64,000 bases of DNA, from contig JAHLJZ010000084.1 in the NCBI GenBank assembly GCA_025602915.1, positions 1-64,000 of the forward strand, in the 5' to 3' direction. The notes beneath the pieces were generated by a model. The model was given only the letters and a program-made list of their open reading frames with translations. It ran no database searches and was not told the DNA's origin. Of the stretch, positions 49,801 to 61,566 are shown piece after piece. The position numbers and the translations under genes were made by a program. The stretch comes from Paraphysoderma sedebokerense (taxonomy: Eukaryota; Blastocladiomycota; Physodermatomycetes; Physodermatales; Physodermataceae). Numbering within the stretch: position 1 is the first letter of the stretch; each line of letters starts with the position of its first letter.

Positions 49801-51096
49801 CCCAATGGCTCGTTACTTCTTACTTGGCTCCTCGATTCGTCTTCTCTTCCCGGCCGATACAAAGTCTTGGCTCCCAAGATCGTCTCTCATCTGTCGTCTT
49901 TGTGCACCCATAAGCTGGCATCTACCACTGTATTCAAGATTATCAATCAAACACATGAACTGGATGCTCGTGAACTTATACTGAAAGAGATCTTTTATGG
50001 AACTATGGGTTCTTCTCAATCATTCAACGGTGCTCCTAATTTCTCCAACCCGATGTCAGGAAACCAAATCCCCGTTCTCGATGAGATTTTAAGCGATCAA
50101 ATCTACGGTGTTCCTTTTATCCAAAAAGTGGTTGGGTCAATTTCAGACGCTGATGAAAAAGCAACTTTGATGGAACGTGTCAAGTCTTCCCTCGGCAAAT
50201 TCTCTCGGGAAGGTAACATGTATTTCAACCAACCGGTTAACCCAATAGGTTACCCGTATGGTTACATGTATCCAACTCCTCATGGCGCTTCTGGTTTCCC
50301 ACCTCAATTTGTTCCTCCATACGGTAATGGGGCTGCTCCCCCCATGGGAATGAACATGGGTTACATGATGGGATATCAACCTGGCATGGGAATGGGCAAT
50401 ACTGTTTCTGGAACCAACAAATTGAAGGATGGTTCATCGAAAAGTGAAGATGGTGTAAATGAAAATGGTGTTAACGGTCAATCTAATGATCAAAATCCTT
50501 CGGCAGCAAGTGACAAAGATTCAAATGCGGAGCCAAAGCGCAATATCCAAGACGATTTACGACTTGATACGGAGCCTTCTCTGGCTGGACTGTCCGATGT
50601 TTACGAAGAGAAGAAAGGCAAAGAGGAACAAACTTCGTCCACCTCTGCCCCCGATGCGACAAAAGATACATCTGCAAGTCCAAAACAATCTCCGAAAACT
50701 CCAGCTGCTTCTCCTCCTTCGAAACCTCAGGAGGCTCCTTCACCACAGACTGCCCCTCAAGCACATGGATTCCCCAACCCCGGCATGGGACCTTCTCATA
50801 TGCCTCCGCATCCATACGCTTACAACCCGATGCAACCGATGAATATGCCTATGAACATGAACCCTGGATACGTTCCAATGAATATGGGCGGTTACATGCC
50901 ATATCATCCCATGATGAATGGATATATGATGCCCGGTATGATTCCTATGAATATGGGGATGGGTATGAATATGCCGATGATGCCTGGTCCTGGTTCCCCC
51001 GGTGGACCTCAGAATAATGTCGGCAAATCAAATGGTGCTGGTCGACGAACTAGTGATAGTGACGCCGAAAACGAAAACGATGGACATCAAGAATAG
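46862..51096 (+). CDS. RRM + Pumilio RNA-binding protein, Jsn1/Puf2-like
   Basis: Five exons (46862-48001, 48066-48462, 48530-49225, 49287-49675, 49750-51096) give 1322 residues. A long Ser/Pro-rich disordered N-terminus leads to two RRMs. The first has RSLWIGNLPP and CAFVNYF; the second has ALWVGNLPP, with its W split across an intron, and CGFVNFR. Pumilio repeats follow, with GNTVLQKLI, HGTWVIQKIID, FGNYVVQCCLRFG, GSLLLTWLLD and GVPFIQKVV. The C-terminus is a Met/Pro/Gly/Tyr-rich low-complexity tail with many PMNMNP-type repeats. RRM plus PUF is the layout of yeast Jsn1 and Puf2, which bind mRNAs of membrane and mitochondria-linked proteins and act in translation, decay or localisation. Exon frames are all consistent. 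Confidence 0.93.
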
Positions 51097-51770
51097 TTTG
51101 CATGATATTTAAATGCAATTTGCGTGAATGAACTCTGTTATGGGTCCGCAATCTAATGGATATAAGAACTTGTCGACAGTCTCTTTCTTTCTCCGAATTT
51201 TTTATCTATCTGTTATTGGGTATACGTTAAACCCGTACTTTGTTTAACAAAATTTGTTTCTCGTTGTCATTTTTTTTATTGCAATTTTAGTTAAAATATT
51301 TTTCAGAATTGTAGAAACAAAAGAGTTTGAAAAATCAATCACTATTACTCTTGGTAGCATTATATGGAAGATGACCGATATATAATACTTTTTTTAAATT
51401 CATTATGGTGAATGGGAATATATTGTAATCTGTTAATATTATCGGACGGAGAAGGGTGTATTACCTTTTGTAACTTTTCTTTTTAGTTTTCTTTTTCTCT
51501 GGTTTTGTGTTGTTATATTTTTGTCTTGAAAAGGCAATTTATTGTATCTGTTGAGATCATATCAATATATGCAATTTAAGATTTTGTTTATTTGGTATAG
51601 ATGAGCTTTAAAGATAAATTGCGAGAGCGTTCAGCTGAATGCACCATTTACTCCAGGAGTGTTCGAGAGCAGTCGGGACATTCTATTAGGATACTTTCTG
51701 CCATTTGTGCCCTTGATCCCAAATTTTTCTGTCTTATAATTGACAAATCATAAAACCCCACAATCAAGTT
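51097..51770. other. Convergent 3' intergenic
   Basis: AT-rich sequence with T-rich runs, between the convergent Jsn1-like and PSI genes. I see no gene or repeat. Confidence 0.4.
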
Positions 51771-52520
51771 TCATCTTTTCGAATATCTCATTTCAAAAGT
51801 ATCCACCATTCTCTTAAACTGACCGTCACCACTCATTCCTCTTTCTATCCTGAGACGACGTCGAATCATATAAGAACAGCAGCAAACAAATGCCAACCCG
51901 AACACAATAAGTGCAATGATACCGATTAATATTGTCGTTCTGGCGGAGAATTTACCTGTTTCGGGGAATGAAGAAGGTTAAGAGTGAATAGAATTGGGGA
52001 AGGAAGAATGATGTGTTACGAACATTGCATCCATTTGTAAGATTCTAAATCACCGAAACATTGGTCTACGGAATCACCGTTTGGATATAAAATGTTAAAA
52101 TTAGGGATACAAGCTCCTCTTGTTTGATTCGCCCGATCACACCATCCACATGCGGATGAACTTTTGGAAGTACAGTCTTCACAATTTTTCCAAAGTGAAC
52201 AATTGACTGCTTTGGTGGTATTTTTAATATCATCGGGGTTTGTGGTCGTTGTGTTGGTGGTGGTTGTGTTGTTGCCAGGTTCAAGTTGAATAACAGTCGC
52301 TTGTGGTTCTGGTGCTATATATCCCAAAGGTGCACGAGTAATATCAAACAAGTGGTAGAAATAATTAAAAGAAATTAAAGATAACGCGGAAAATATGTTA
52401 AATGAACGTATTTTGTGGTTACAGAGGATGTATATGCTTACCACCCACGATGAACGGAGAAAAGGCAAACACCAAAAGTAACACCAAGAAGGCAAATTTA
52501 AATTGTACTTTTTGTATCAT
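51771..52520 (-). CDS. Small PSI-domain type I membrane protein
   Basis: Three exons (52442-52520, 52024-52314, 51771-51955) give 184 residues. Exon 1 codes a signal peptide (FAFLVLLLVFAFSPFIVGG). Exon 2 has a Thr/Asn-rich stalk with several N-x-T glycosylation sites. It then carries a PSI/plexin-type Cys module: CSLWKNCEDCTSKSSSACGWCD, here as C-x5-C-x2-C-x8-C-x2-C, then GACIP and a final WMQC shared with exon 3. Exon 3 gives one TM helix (TTILIGIIALIVFGLAFVCCC) and a basic 35-residue cytosolic tail. PSI modules usually sit beside larger adhesion domains; here the module is nearly the whole ectodomain. Function unknown. Exon 2 uses a GTTCGT donor, chosen because it restores the last Cys and the TM frame. 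Confidence 0.82.
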
Positions 52521-53340
52521 TCTGTATTGTCGTAAAATTTAAATTAAGTACAGTAATATTGTACACTGAATGAGAAATATCGAAATGGCGAGAGTCAGCG
52601 GTTACTTTTCCGGCTCTTTTGTCGCGGCGGCCGCTTTCTACGTATCTAAGAGAAAATTACAGTAAAATCTATTGCGATAAAATAGAACCAGCAAGTAATT
52701 GATGCTTAAAGTTAGGTTCGTTATAAATTGCAAATAATCTCTCCGAGTACATTTCAATTCCGTGGGAGGTATCGACATTTTATGGCACGACGGGGCGTGA
52801 AATTCGAGGTTGTCAAGAAAGCTGGGCATCCGTGGTTAAGCGCCAACCTTCTTCTAGGTTATATCAATATCCGCTGAGAGTATTTTAAGGTGTTCTCGAC
52901 GATTGTACAACTTTGGGAGCCGCAACTGAAATTGCTTTGCAGCTTATGGTAACTTTTAGAGTTTGACTGTACAAAAGCGGAGCAAATCAATTGCTGATAA
53001 CAATTGGATTAATGTGATTCGCAGCTAGGTGCTCGTACGGTTTACCATTAATACTTCTGTACGTATTGACTGTAGCCGATGTTTTTTGAACGGATATATG
53101 TTTCCGTCGTAAACTTAAAACGCGCAGTAAGCCTTGAACGGGTTTAAACTCACTTTTAAACCTTGCGGCAGGAGAAACAAGGAGTGCGTGAATTACCAAC
53201 CAACGATGAAGGATTTTTTGTTTACCACATAAAAATGTCCGTGCGTCCTGTATATCCTGCGTAACGTCTTACCTTCTTCGGACGAAACGACCACATCAGA
53301 TTTCTGTTGGAAGCGCTCATTCTTCTGAATTTCAGTTATC
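52521..53340. other. Divergent intergenic region
   Basis: About 820 bp between the PSI gene and the third secreted-family copy. I see no gene. A GCGGCGGCCGC run at about 52624-52634 is unusually GC-rich for this window. Confidence 0.4.
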
Positions 53341-54881
53341 ATGTTTTTGAGACTTCCGATCGTTTTATTATGGATTCGTTGTTAACGAATTTTACAATTG
53401 CTGTCGACTTTAACTCCTTTTCTGGTCGTCTCTCTCGATCGCCTCCTACAGCGGAGCCATCAAGTGTCGTAGATTTCGAGTTTTCAACGCCGGTGTTGGT
53501 ACCTGATGAAGAAATTGATGTGATGATTAAGACACGCAGTTTCGAAAATGTTAAGCACCTTGACAAAGGCGTCAATATCGTAATCGACCTATTTTTTAAC
53601 GAAGTCAATAAAGGGCGTTGGTCGAGATCAAACATAAAGTATCATCAAGAGGGAAAACTTTTCTTTATGAAGGGCGTTCTGATTCAGCCCAACGAGCAAC
53701 GAGCAGCATCTATTTCCAGTCGCGGCACCTGGGCATTTGAAAGATGGAGAGTACACTGCTGTCCTTTTGGTTACCCAGTATTCTGGAGAGTATGAACATC
53801 AACAAATTCTAGCTCATTCCTTCAGGACAGTGACTATTCAAAAAGGCCAAAAACCGAGTTTCAGCCTGCCACCGACAATTCGACCAGAAATTGTGGAAAA
53901 TTCTGGTCAATTATCATATGATGTTGTATGGAATATCGTCGGCAAAATGGAAACCCCCGCCGATCTATGTAGCTTTTGTCGGGCTTCGAAATCGATTCAA
54001 CAACATTGCGACAGAGTATTTAAATACCCATTCCCCGAAGAATTTCAATTACCTTCTAAACGGATAAAGAAACAACGGCCATTAACGACATTGGATATTT
54101 GTCGGTTCGCATCATTCGAAGAGCAAGCACTACGATATATTTCTAAATATCATACCATTTTGAACGGTCCGCCAGTTGATTTACCAACACCAATATCAGA
54201 ATATAAGATGGGTTTGTCACTTTCAATTCCGGATTTCCGATTAATTCAATCGATCGGCACGTATTGGAAAGGCAAAAAGCCATCACCGAATTATCACTTG
54301 CCAAAGGCAACAGTGGCAAAAGCAGCAAAGGATTGAACCCATCAAATCGAAATCCTGCACTCCGATTTCAGTATTCACCGGCAATGGCTTGGTCACACCC
54401 TAATCTTATCAATCTATTTGAAGCATACTATACTGATGTTTTCAAGTATGCTATATTAGCATCTGGTTATGTAATGGGTGGAAGTGACCGACATGGTGCT
54501 TTATTTTTCCATAATCACCACCACTGGACTTTTGAGGAAGCGCTGCGTAAAATGAAAGGCATGAGAGAAGCTACGAAGCACCGGTATTTTAAACAGAGTC
54601 TGGCACACGAGTTAACATTCGAGAGGCAAGATGGAAATCTATACATGTTGGCGGCAGAATCGTTAGGGTAAGTTTGTTTTTACGTTTTGTTCGCAAACTT
54701 TTAAACTTTTCGAACTTCATCTTTCAGTCGTATCATCATACTGAATGGTAAATTTGGCAGGTCGACAACGATTCTTCTGGAAAGACAGTTGCAGCGTGAA
54801 AACCCTCGTGTGCTGAGAAAATGGAAGAAGTTGTGGGATGAGGAACGTGTCAAAATCATGGATAAAATTATAGAATGGTAG
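53341..54881 (+). pseudogene. Secreted family copy 3, decayed
   Basis: This is a plus-strand paralogue of the gene at 31141-32638, with all blocks in order. It starts with a signal-peptide-like MFLRLPIVLLWI in frame 1, but the following domain (VVDFEFSTPVLVPDEEIDV, LFFNEVNKG) is in another frame. Then come LKDGEYTAVLLVTQY, ADLCSFCRASKSIQQHC, FRFQYSPAMAWSHPNL-type sequence and AAESLG. The last exon (54728-54881) reads STTILLERQL and ends IIEW, with a proper GTAAGT donor. At least three frame changes are visible. One, at about 53694-53708, is a 7-bp tandem duplication (ACGAGCA twice). Another lies near 54210-54240. The conserved splice site and high residue identity suggest recent loss. Confidence 0.68.
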
Positions 54882-55320
54882 GAATTTTATATGAAGAATG
54901 CCCATAGTTTGAAATTGTAAATATCAGAGACTCTCTGCTATTCAAGCGAAGGCTGTAAATTATTATAGGAAGGTCATAAATTTGTATTGAATATGTTTAT
55001 ACGCATAGTATGGTCTTCAACTTATTGAACTTTCAATGATGTAATGATATTTGCCAATACGCAGTATGACAATGATTGATTAATAGTTTCAGTAAAGATG
55101 GCTGTATGACTGATCCAGATATGTATTCTATGCGAAAATTTGAAGTACTTGAATCAAATAAAATCATGTCCCTTGGGTTGGTTTATTTCGGTCTCCGCGA
55201 GAGTCATTGATTAGGCTCGCCAAATTGGGCCGACCGAAAATTCATATTATCTGCCATCGCTCTCGTCGTTTGTCTTATGTCTCGGATATATATTTTCATG
55301 CTTATTCGACACAGCAGAAT
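54882..55320. other. Intergenic, Yme2 promoter
   Basis: About 440 bp, AT-rich. It holds the promoter of the Yme2 gene. Nothing specific is seen. Confidence 0.4.
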
Positions 55321-58300
55321 ATGAATTGCATAAGATATTCGATCCTTCATCAAACTGCTGGGCTCAAATCTACCAGGGCACTTCGTCCGAATCCTTATTT
55401 TAGAAGGTTGACGACCTCTACCGCAACTATCAACTCAGCCGCCTGTGATGTAAGGATTTATGGATTCCTACACTGTTGAGCCTGACAGGAGTTGCGAAAG
55501 TCAATTCACGATTCCGTTTGTTTATGTAAACTAACTTCAATTTGTATAGCTTCCCTCACATTTACATCCTACTCCAACAACCGCCAACAGTGTCACATTA
55601 TATCTGAACAACGTCTTTCCTATCTCGTCCTTTCGTTTCGACCCTCGACGTCTCCTGCAGTACTTTATATCGAAAGAACAAACCATTAAACTAATCAAAT
55701 CCCGATATATCGCTTCTGAATTCGAAGTAGTAGATGTTATTCCGCGTTGGAAGGAAGGCGGCGCCTTGGTGACGCTCAAAACGAGCGGGAAAGCGGAAAA
55801 GGTAGTCCTGGAGAGTGTACGAAACCATTTGTTAAAACGAGGTCGAGAAGTGTTTAATTTGTCTCAAGGGAAAGCTTGGATAGTCCAGGTAAGTTCGCTT
55901 ACTTTGTGCTGCTACTGATTGCCCTACTGGCGGCCTAAATTCTGATGTTCAAATGGGTTTTTTAGGGTAGACCTTTCATCGAAGATATTCTCGCATTAAG
56001 ACCCTCTCGATATGTTAAAGTGGAATTTCAGGGGCCAGATGTGACTTTTGTATGTTTTGCATACTCTGCATGACTACTCTGCGTTGCGCCTCCTTTCTAT
56101 AACTTGAATCGTTGCTAACTGAAATACCTTTCGTAAAGGAAAAACTGTATACTCTATTCCGTCCTTATGGACCCATTGTAGAAATTAAACCTCCTTCGCC
56201 ATCCTCCAAGGATCTTCCTCGTTCTGCACTCATCCAGTTCACAAAACTTCGTTCTGCTACTACAGCCCGCAATTGTCTGTACGGTTTTGCGATTGACTCC
56301 ACTGTTCTTCGTATAGGCTACGAACCAGTCCTGGTATTATTCTCTACATTACATTTTCAACGGTGATTGCTGTCATTAACGTATACCAAACTTCGTTGCT
56401 TGACAGAAAACTCGATTTCTCTTTGACTGGTTGACTGCCCATCCTCGTTTCACGCTCCCTTTCGTGGCCGGTCTCCTACTCACCTTAACCTACACCATAT
56501 TTGACCCCATTCGTATACAATTTATCTCCTTCAAATTATATCCCTTTCATTTCCAACAAACTACGGCAATGAAATATCTTTCGTCGCTTTTTCAAAAGGT
56601 GTACGAGTACTTTCCTTCTCTTTCCCAGTTGAAGGACAAATACCGCATCGGATTTGGAATAGGAGAAAGAAAGAGTATTAGAGATACTGAAGTGGAAATT
56701 AATGAATTAGATGGAATGGAAGGGGTTAAAGAGAAATTGATCATTGAGTTGATGGATAAACCTGAGAATTTCATTGTTGTGGTCGGACCAAAAGGCAGCG
56801 GAAAAGATAAGTTGGTAGAAGAAATAACAAGAGATATTCCGTACGTTGTATCTTTTCCAAATGTAATTTTCTAGCCTGCTCACGAAATTTTTCTGCCGCT
56901 CGTATAGGTATAAACTCAATATCGACTGCTCTGAAATTGTGACGAAGTCAAACACCGACAATGATGTGTTGAATATTTTGGCCAAGCAAGTTGGTTATTA
57001 CCCTGTATTTTCTTTTCTAGCGTGGTTATCAAATATGTTAGATAAAATTGTTGGTGTTACGATCGGTGGCAGTGCAGGTATGTGGTGATTCAATCCATCT
57101 GAAGATTTTATTCTGCATAGTTTGTACCTATAATCTTGCAGTAGAACGTAAGGCTTACATGAGTTTTGTGCTTGCTAGGTATCTCCGTCACTGTCGATAC
57201 ACAAATTAAAAAAGTTCTTGAATGCGTTGGAATAGCTCTTTCAAAATCTTCGAAATCTCAACCATCTAACTCCTCTTCGTCATCCATCAACTCGTCTACT
57301 TCACCTGCTAATATATCACCAGAATCACTCCCTTCTGCCGATAAATCACCCGATACCCCAATCCTTCCTGTTGTTATTATCAGCGACTTTCTGCGCGATA
57401 AACCTACAACCGGTGCAGGGTTCAAAGGGCTGGCACAGTTTTATGAATCTTTGGCTGAATGGGCAGGATGGTTAGTTGAAAATGGGATTGCGAATGTCGT
57501 ATTTGTTACTGGAGGAGAGCGAAGTGGCGGCGAATTAGGAGTACGAAAGGTGCTGGGAAAAGGTAGTTATCTTTTTATTTCCGTCTTGGGTGTTTCTGGT
57601 TCTCAGTGAGTATAGGTATGGCGCGGATACTGACTTTTCATTTATGTTTGATAATTGACAGTGTCCCAAACGCGGCCACTCGAGATCGTCACCCTTTCTG
57701 ATATGTCACCAGCTTCAGCTTTTACGTATCTTCAAAAACGGTTATCTCAATACGCTTTAGATATTGAACCTGCAGTGTTGAATAAAGTAGTGGAAAAGGT
57801 TGGAGGAAGAGTTGCGGATTTGGAAGCGTTCGTGCAGAAGGTTAGAAGCGGAATGAAGCCTCAAGGTATGTCGTCCGTTCCTTGGTAATGATTTAATGAT
57901 TCTCACAATTTTCACGATAATGTATACGTTAATTTTCGCAGAGTCACTTGATGACTTGATCTCAAAGTCGGTCACGGAATTGACAAAATATGGATTCGGA
58001 GAAGACTACGACAGTGCTAATAAAAAGTTACCGTGGAGTAAAACTCAATTTTGGTGGATTGTAAAAGAGATAAGTTCTGGCAAGCCGGTAATTCATCATT
58101 CGTTATTTTGGTGGAATATAATTGTTGTTGACCTCGTCTATTCCAATAGGTGCGCTACGACGATGTTCTAAGTTCGCCACTTTTCAAGAATGATGAGACG
58201 ATTCTGAAGGCGATGGAACAATCGGCTTTGATACAATTTGCATACAATTATTCGTCGTCACCACATTCCTCATCATCTCCAACTCACTCTACATCCCCGC

Positions 58301-58734
58301 TCTCAATATCTTCATACTTTTCTTCGTCTTCATCGACTTTTGAATCGGCACACGAAGATCGTGAAGCACCCAGCAAAACAACCAGGTCGTCCACGACACC
58401 GCTTCCAACTCAGATTTTTGTTCACCCATCAAAACAACTTTACAGAACTGCTATATCTTATATTACCGCCAACCCGTACCTTTCGAAATCGTTAGATTTG
58501 ATGCTGTACAAGGAACTCATAGGGATTGAAAATGCAAAGTTAGCGTCCTATGAAGACGAGATCGGGAGAGTGTTGAAGCCGTGGAAAGGGTTAGGCGTGG
58601 GAGGAAATGTGATGGGTAAGGTGCCAGATGAAGTAAAAGAGCGAGTGGATAGGTTGGTTAAGTTGGTGGGAGAGTCTAATCGTAAAATTGAAAAATGGGA
58701 GGATGAAATGAACAGAGTCAAGAAGCGTGCTTGA
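55321..58734 (+). CDS. YME2: Yme2-like mitochondrial inner-membrane protein
   Basis: Eleven exons (55321-55449, 55550-55888, 55966-56049, 56139-56333, 56407-56840, 56908-57077, 57179-57562, 57662-57865, 57943-58087, 58150-58734, with frame kept between them) code mitochondrial escape protein 2. The basic, Arg-rich N-terminus fits a mitochondrial presequence. An early block has LYLNNVFPISSFRFDPRRL, then an RRM-like fold (LYTLFRPYGPIVEIKPPSPS). One TM helix follows KTRFLFDWLTAHPRF. The C-terminal AAA+-like domain has a Walker A GPKGSGKDKLV and a D-rich strand VVIISDF. In yeast, Yme2 sits in the inner membrane and affects nucleoid structure and escape of mtDNA. The listed exons number ten; one short additional exon cannot be excluded. 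Confidence 0.9.
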
Positions 58735-59375
58735 GTGGAAATTTCAGCGATCAAGTCGAAACGAGTTGAAGGATGGCGCTCAAAATCTCAACGGCTTGAA
58801 ATATGAAGAATGTATAGGGAATTGTATTTTTTAGTTTGCTATCCGCGGTCATGTACTATATAACACTTATCAGAATTTATATTGCCTGGAGATTCTGGAG
58901 GAATCAGATGACATCTATGTCACTCATCGTAAAGTGATTCTTTCACTGTCGATACAGAAGATATTCTGCCCAAAGTTTATCAAATGAAATACTATGTCGA
59001 CACCACAGCGCTCAGTACACAGAATCAAAAGATACAGCCATCCTCGTCACTCATCAGTCGTCCCATATTCACTTTCACACTGATGCTGATGAGATTTGTC
59101 CCATTGTTCCTCGTCTGCGTTGTCCTTCTCTGCCGGGGCGAATCAGGCCGTCTGGAAATCGCGTCATTTTTCAACGCAATTGTCAGACAGCGGCGCAGGG
59201 AATTCCGGAGAGGGAATGAGGGAATGAGGGAATCCCCTCTCACCATCGTATCATCGTCGTATCATCCCTAAAGATACACTGGCGATAGAGATAGGATATC
59301 AGTGTAGGAACTTGGCATCTGTTTTCAATTTTTGGATCCATCTTCAAGCTTCTCGTCCAGATCTCATCCTTCGCG
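58735..59375. other. Intergenic with short GAGGGAAT tandem
   Basis: About 640 bp upstream of the acetyltransferase gene. It includes three tandem copies of GAGGGAAT-like units at about 59216-59240. A short frame at 58984-59271 has a hydrophobic stretch but no recognisable domain or gene context, and is not called. Confidence 0.4.
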
Positions 59376-61248
59376 ATGTCGCTATTCAAAAACTATTCGC
59401 AACGACTGTCTAGAATTGTCTCACCCGCTCATCGACCATTCCATCGCAATGACTCTTATAATACTCTGGAAAGAAAGATACGCTCTCCCTTGATTGCTTC
59501 AATCCGCTCAGTGGCCGCCCATGCCAAATCCGCTTCATCCTCACCAACCAACAAACCTCTTGAATTCCCTTGTATAGACCGTTTAGAATCTCGGACTCAA
59601 TCTCTCCTTGCTTCCCTTCCTTCCTCTGAATCCTCTGATTCGTCTTCTTCTTCATCTCCTTCCCAACCATCGCCGTCTTCTCAATCCGGTCCAAAGATCC
59701 CAAATTTCTCGTTAAACAGTTCACTCGAAAACTCGTCAAACTTACCATATAAGCTATTCAAATTCAATGACCCCACGACACCATCGAGACTTGACCATGG
59801 TGGTGTCTTGCCGCAATTTCAGATTGCATATGAAACTTGGGGAAAGTTGAATGAAAAACGAGATAATGTTATTTTATTGCATACTGGGTTAAGTGCTTCG
59901 AGTCATGCTAAAAGTACGGCTGAAAATTCAAGTAGAGGATGGTGGGAGGATTTTATTGGTTTGTATACCTATGTTCAATAATGATTTAATCTGATAGAAA
60001 TCCTTACGATTCGTCTGTATATGACATAGGACCCGGCCAACCGTTAGATACAAACAAATTCTTCATCATTTGTACTAATGTCCTCGGCGGTTGTTTTGGT
60101 TCAACCGGCCCATCCTCGATCGATCCTCTTACTTCAAAACCTTATGCCACGTCATTCCCAATTCTTACGATATTCGATATGATTCGAGCTCAAAAACTGT
60201 TACTGGAACATCTGGATATTTCAAAACTGTGGGCCAGCGTGGGCTCGTCGATGGGTGGAATGCAATCTCTAGCTTTTACTCAGTTATACCCTGAATCAGT
60301 AAATAGATTGATTACTATATCTAGTTGTGCTAGGAGTCACCCTTACAGCATAGCTTTAAGATTTGTTCAAAGACAAATTCTCATGTCTGATCCAAATTGG
60401 AAGAAGGGATACTACTATGATTCTATTCCACCACATGTTGGCATGAAATTAGTAAGTACATTCCCTTTTTACGGTTGATACATTCTGAAACGTTAAGAAT
60501 AAACAATTGACGCTGAAATATATAGGCGCGACAAGTAGCAACGATATCCTATCGAAGTGGGCCGGAATGGGAACAGCGATTTGGCCGTCGACTTGCGCGA
60601 GAAGAAAGATCGAAGAACCCGTTAAATTTCTCTTCATCTACGTCTACCACCCAATCCCAGCATGTCGGACTTAAGTACAGCTCCTCGACCTTTCCCTCGC
60701 TTTGCCCCGAATTTTCAATCGAAACATATTTGGAGCATCAGGGAGAACGATGGTGCCTGACCTACGATGCCAATAGCTTACTGTACATTTCAAAAGCCAT
60801 GGACTTGTTCGACTTGTCCCTCGGTGACTCGCTTAAACCTCGCACAAATCCTTTCCTCCCAGTTGAATCTTCTCTCGCCTCTACCACACGTTCACATCCC
60901 AATTCTCAACCACAGTCATGTACCCTCCCTCCTTCGGCGTTTGACGATCCTGACCCTACGCCCTCTCCATCACCTTTAACGCAGCAGAAAAACGCACTTT
61001 TGGAATCTCAATGTCTTTTGAATGGTTTTAACTACTTGCGTGATACACCTGCATTAGTTTTAGGGGTTCAATCTGATATACTGTTTCCGATATGGCAACA
61101 GAAAGAGATCAGCGAATTTTTGAAGAAAGTGGGAAATAGTTGTGTAACCTATTATGAGCTGGATGCAATCTATGGACACGATACGTTCTTATTAGACAAA
61201 GTTAGCGTCGGAAGCGCTGTGAAGGGACATTTGGAGAATATCGAGTAA
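59376..61248 (+). CDS. Serine O-acetyltransferase, fungal Cys2/CysA type
   Basis: Three exons (59376-59958, 60030-60451, 60526-61248) give 575 residues. The enzyme is an alpha/beta hydrolase of the homoserine O-acetyltransferase family. The wording matches the fungal Cys2/CysA branch that acetylates serine for cysteine synthesis: [60 protein letters not shown], and the nucleophile elbow [13 protein letters not shown]. The C-terminal acid and histidine are visible in [11 protein letters not shown] and YGHDTFLLD. The N-terminus is basic and Ser-rich, with [17 protein letters not shown], consistent with a mitochondrial presequence. A variable Ser/Pro-rich insertion lies at about residues 440-480. 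Homoserine as substrate (Met2 role) cannot be excluded from sequence. Confidence 0.88.
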
Positions 61249-61566
61249 TGCCGAGGGTCCCCGTATTAAGGATGCGATGTCAAGTTATCCAGCTTTGTAC
61301 AACATTAGCCAAGTGTAATATAAAATATATTGTGATATGCATATAAAGACTTGACCTTGATAAACCAGTTGATTTGCAATTTCGTATAATCTACTAGATA
61401 TCATTTAACAATATCCACAGCGTCTAAATTCTGGTGAATGTGACCCACACGTGATGTCGACACTGGGATTGTAGTGTAATGACGACCGATACGAATCGAA
61501 TTATCACTATCGCAAAAGATATATAATCGGTCGTTGGAAAATTGTCCTGTCAGCGCCGGACTTAGG
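61249..61566. other. Short intergenic region, CDC27 promoter
   Basis: About 320 bp with the acetyltransferase 3' flank and the CDC27 promoter. A CACGTG occurs near 61448. Nothing else stands out. Confidence 0.4.

Noticed and set aside
58984-59271. Short secreted protein frame before the acetyltransferase
   Set aside because: A hydrophobic stretch alone; no homology, and part of it is made of a GAGGGAAT tandem repeat.
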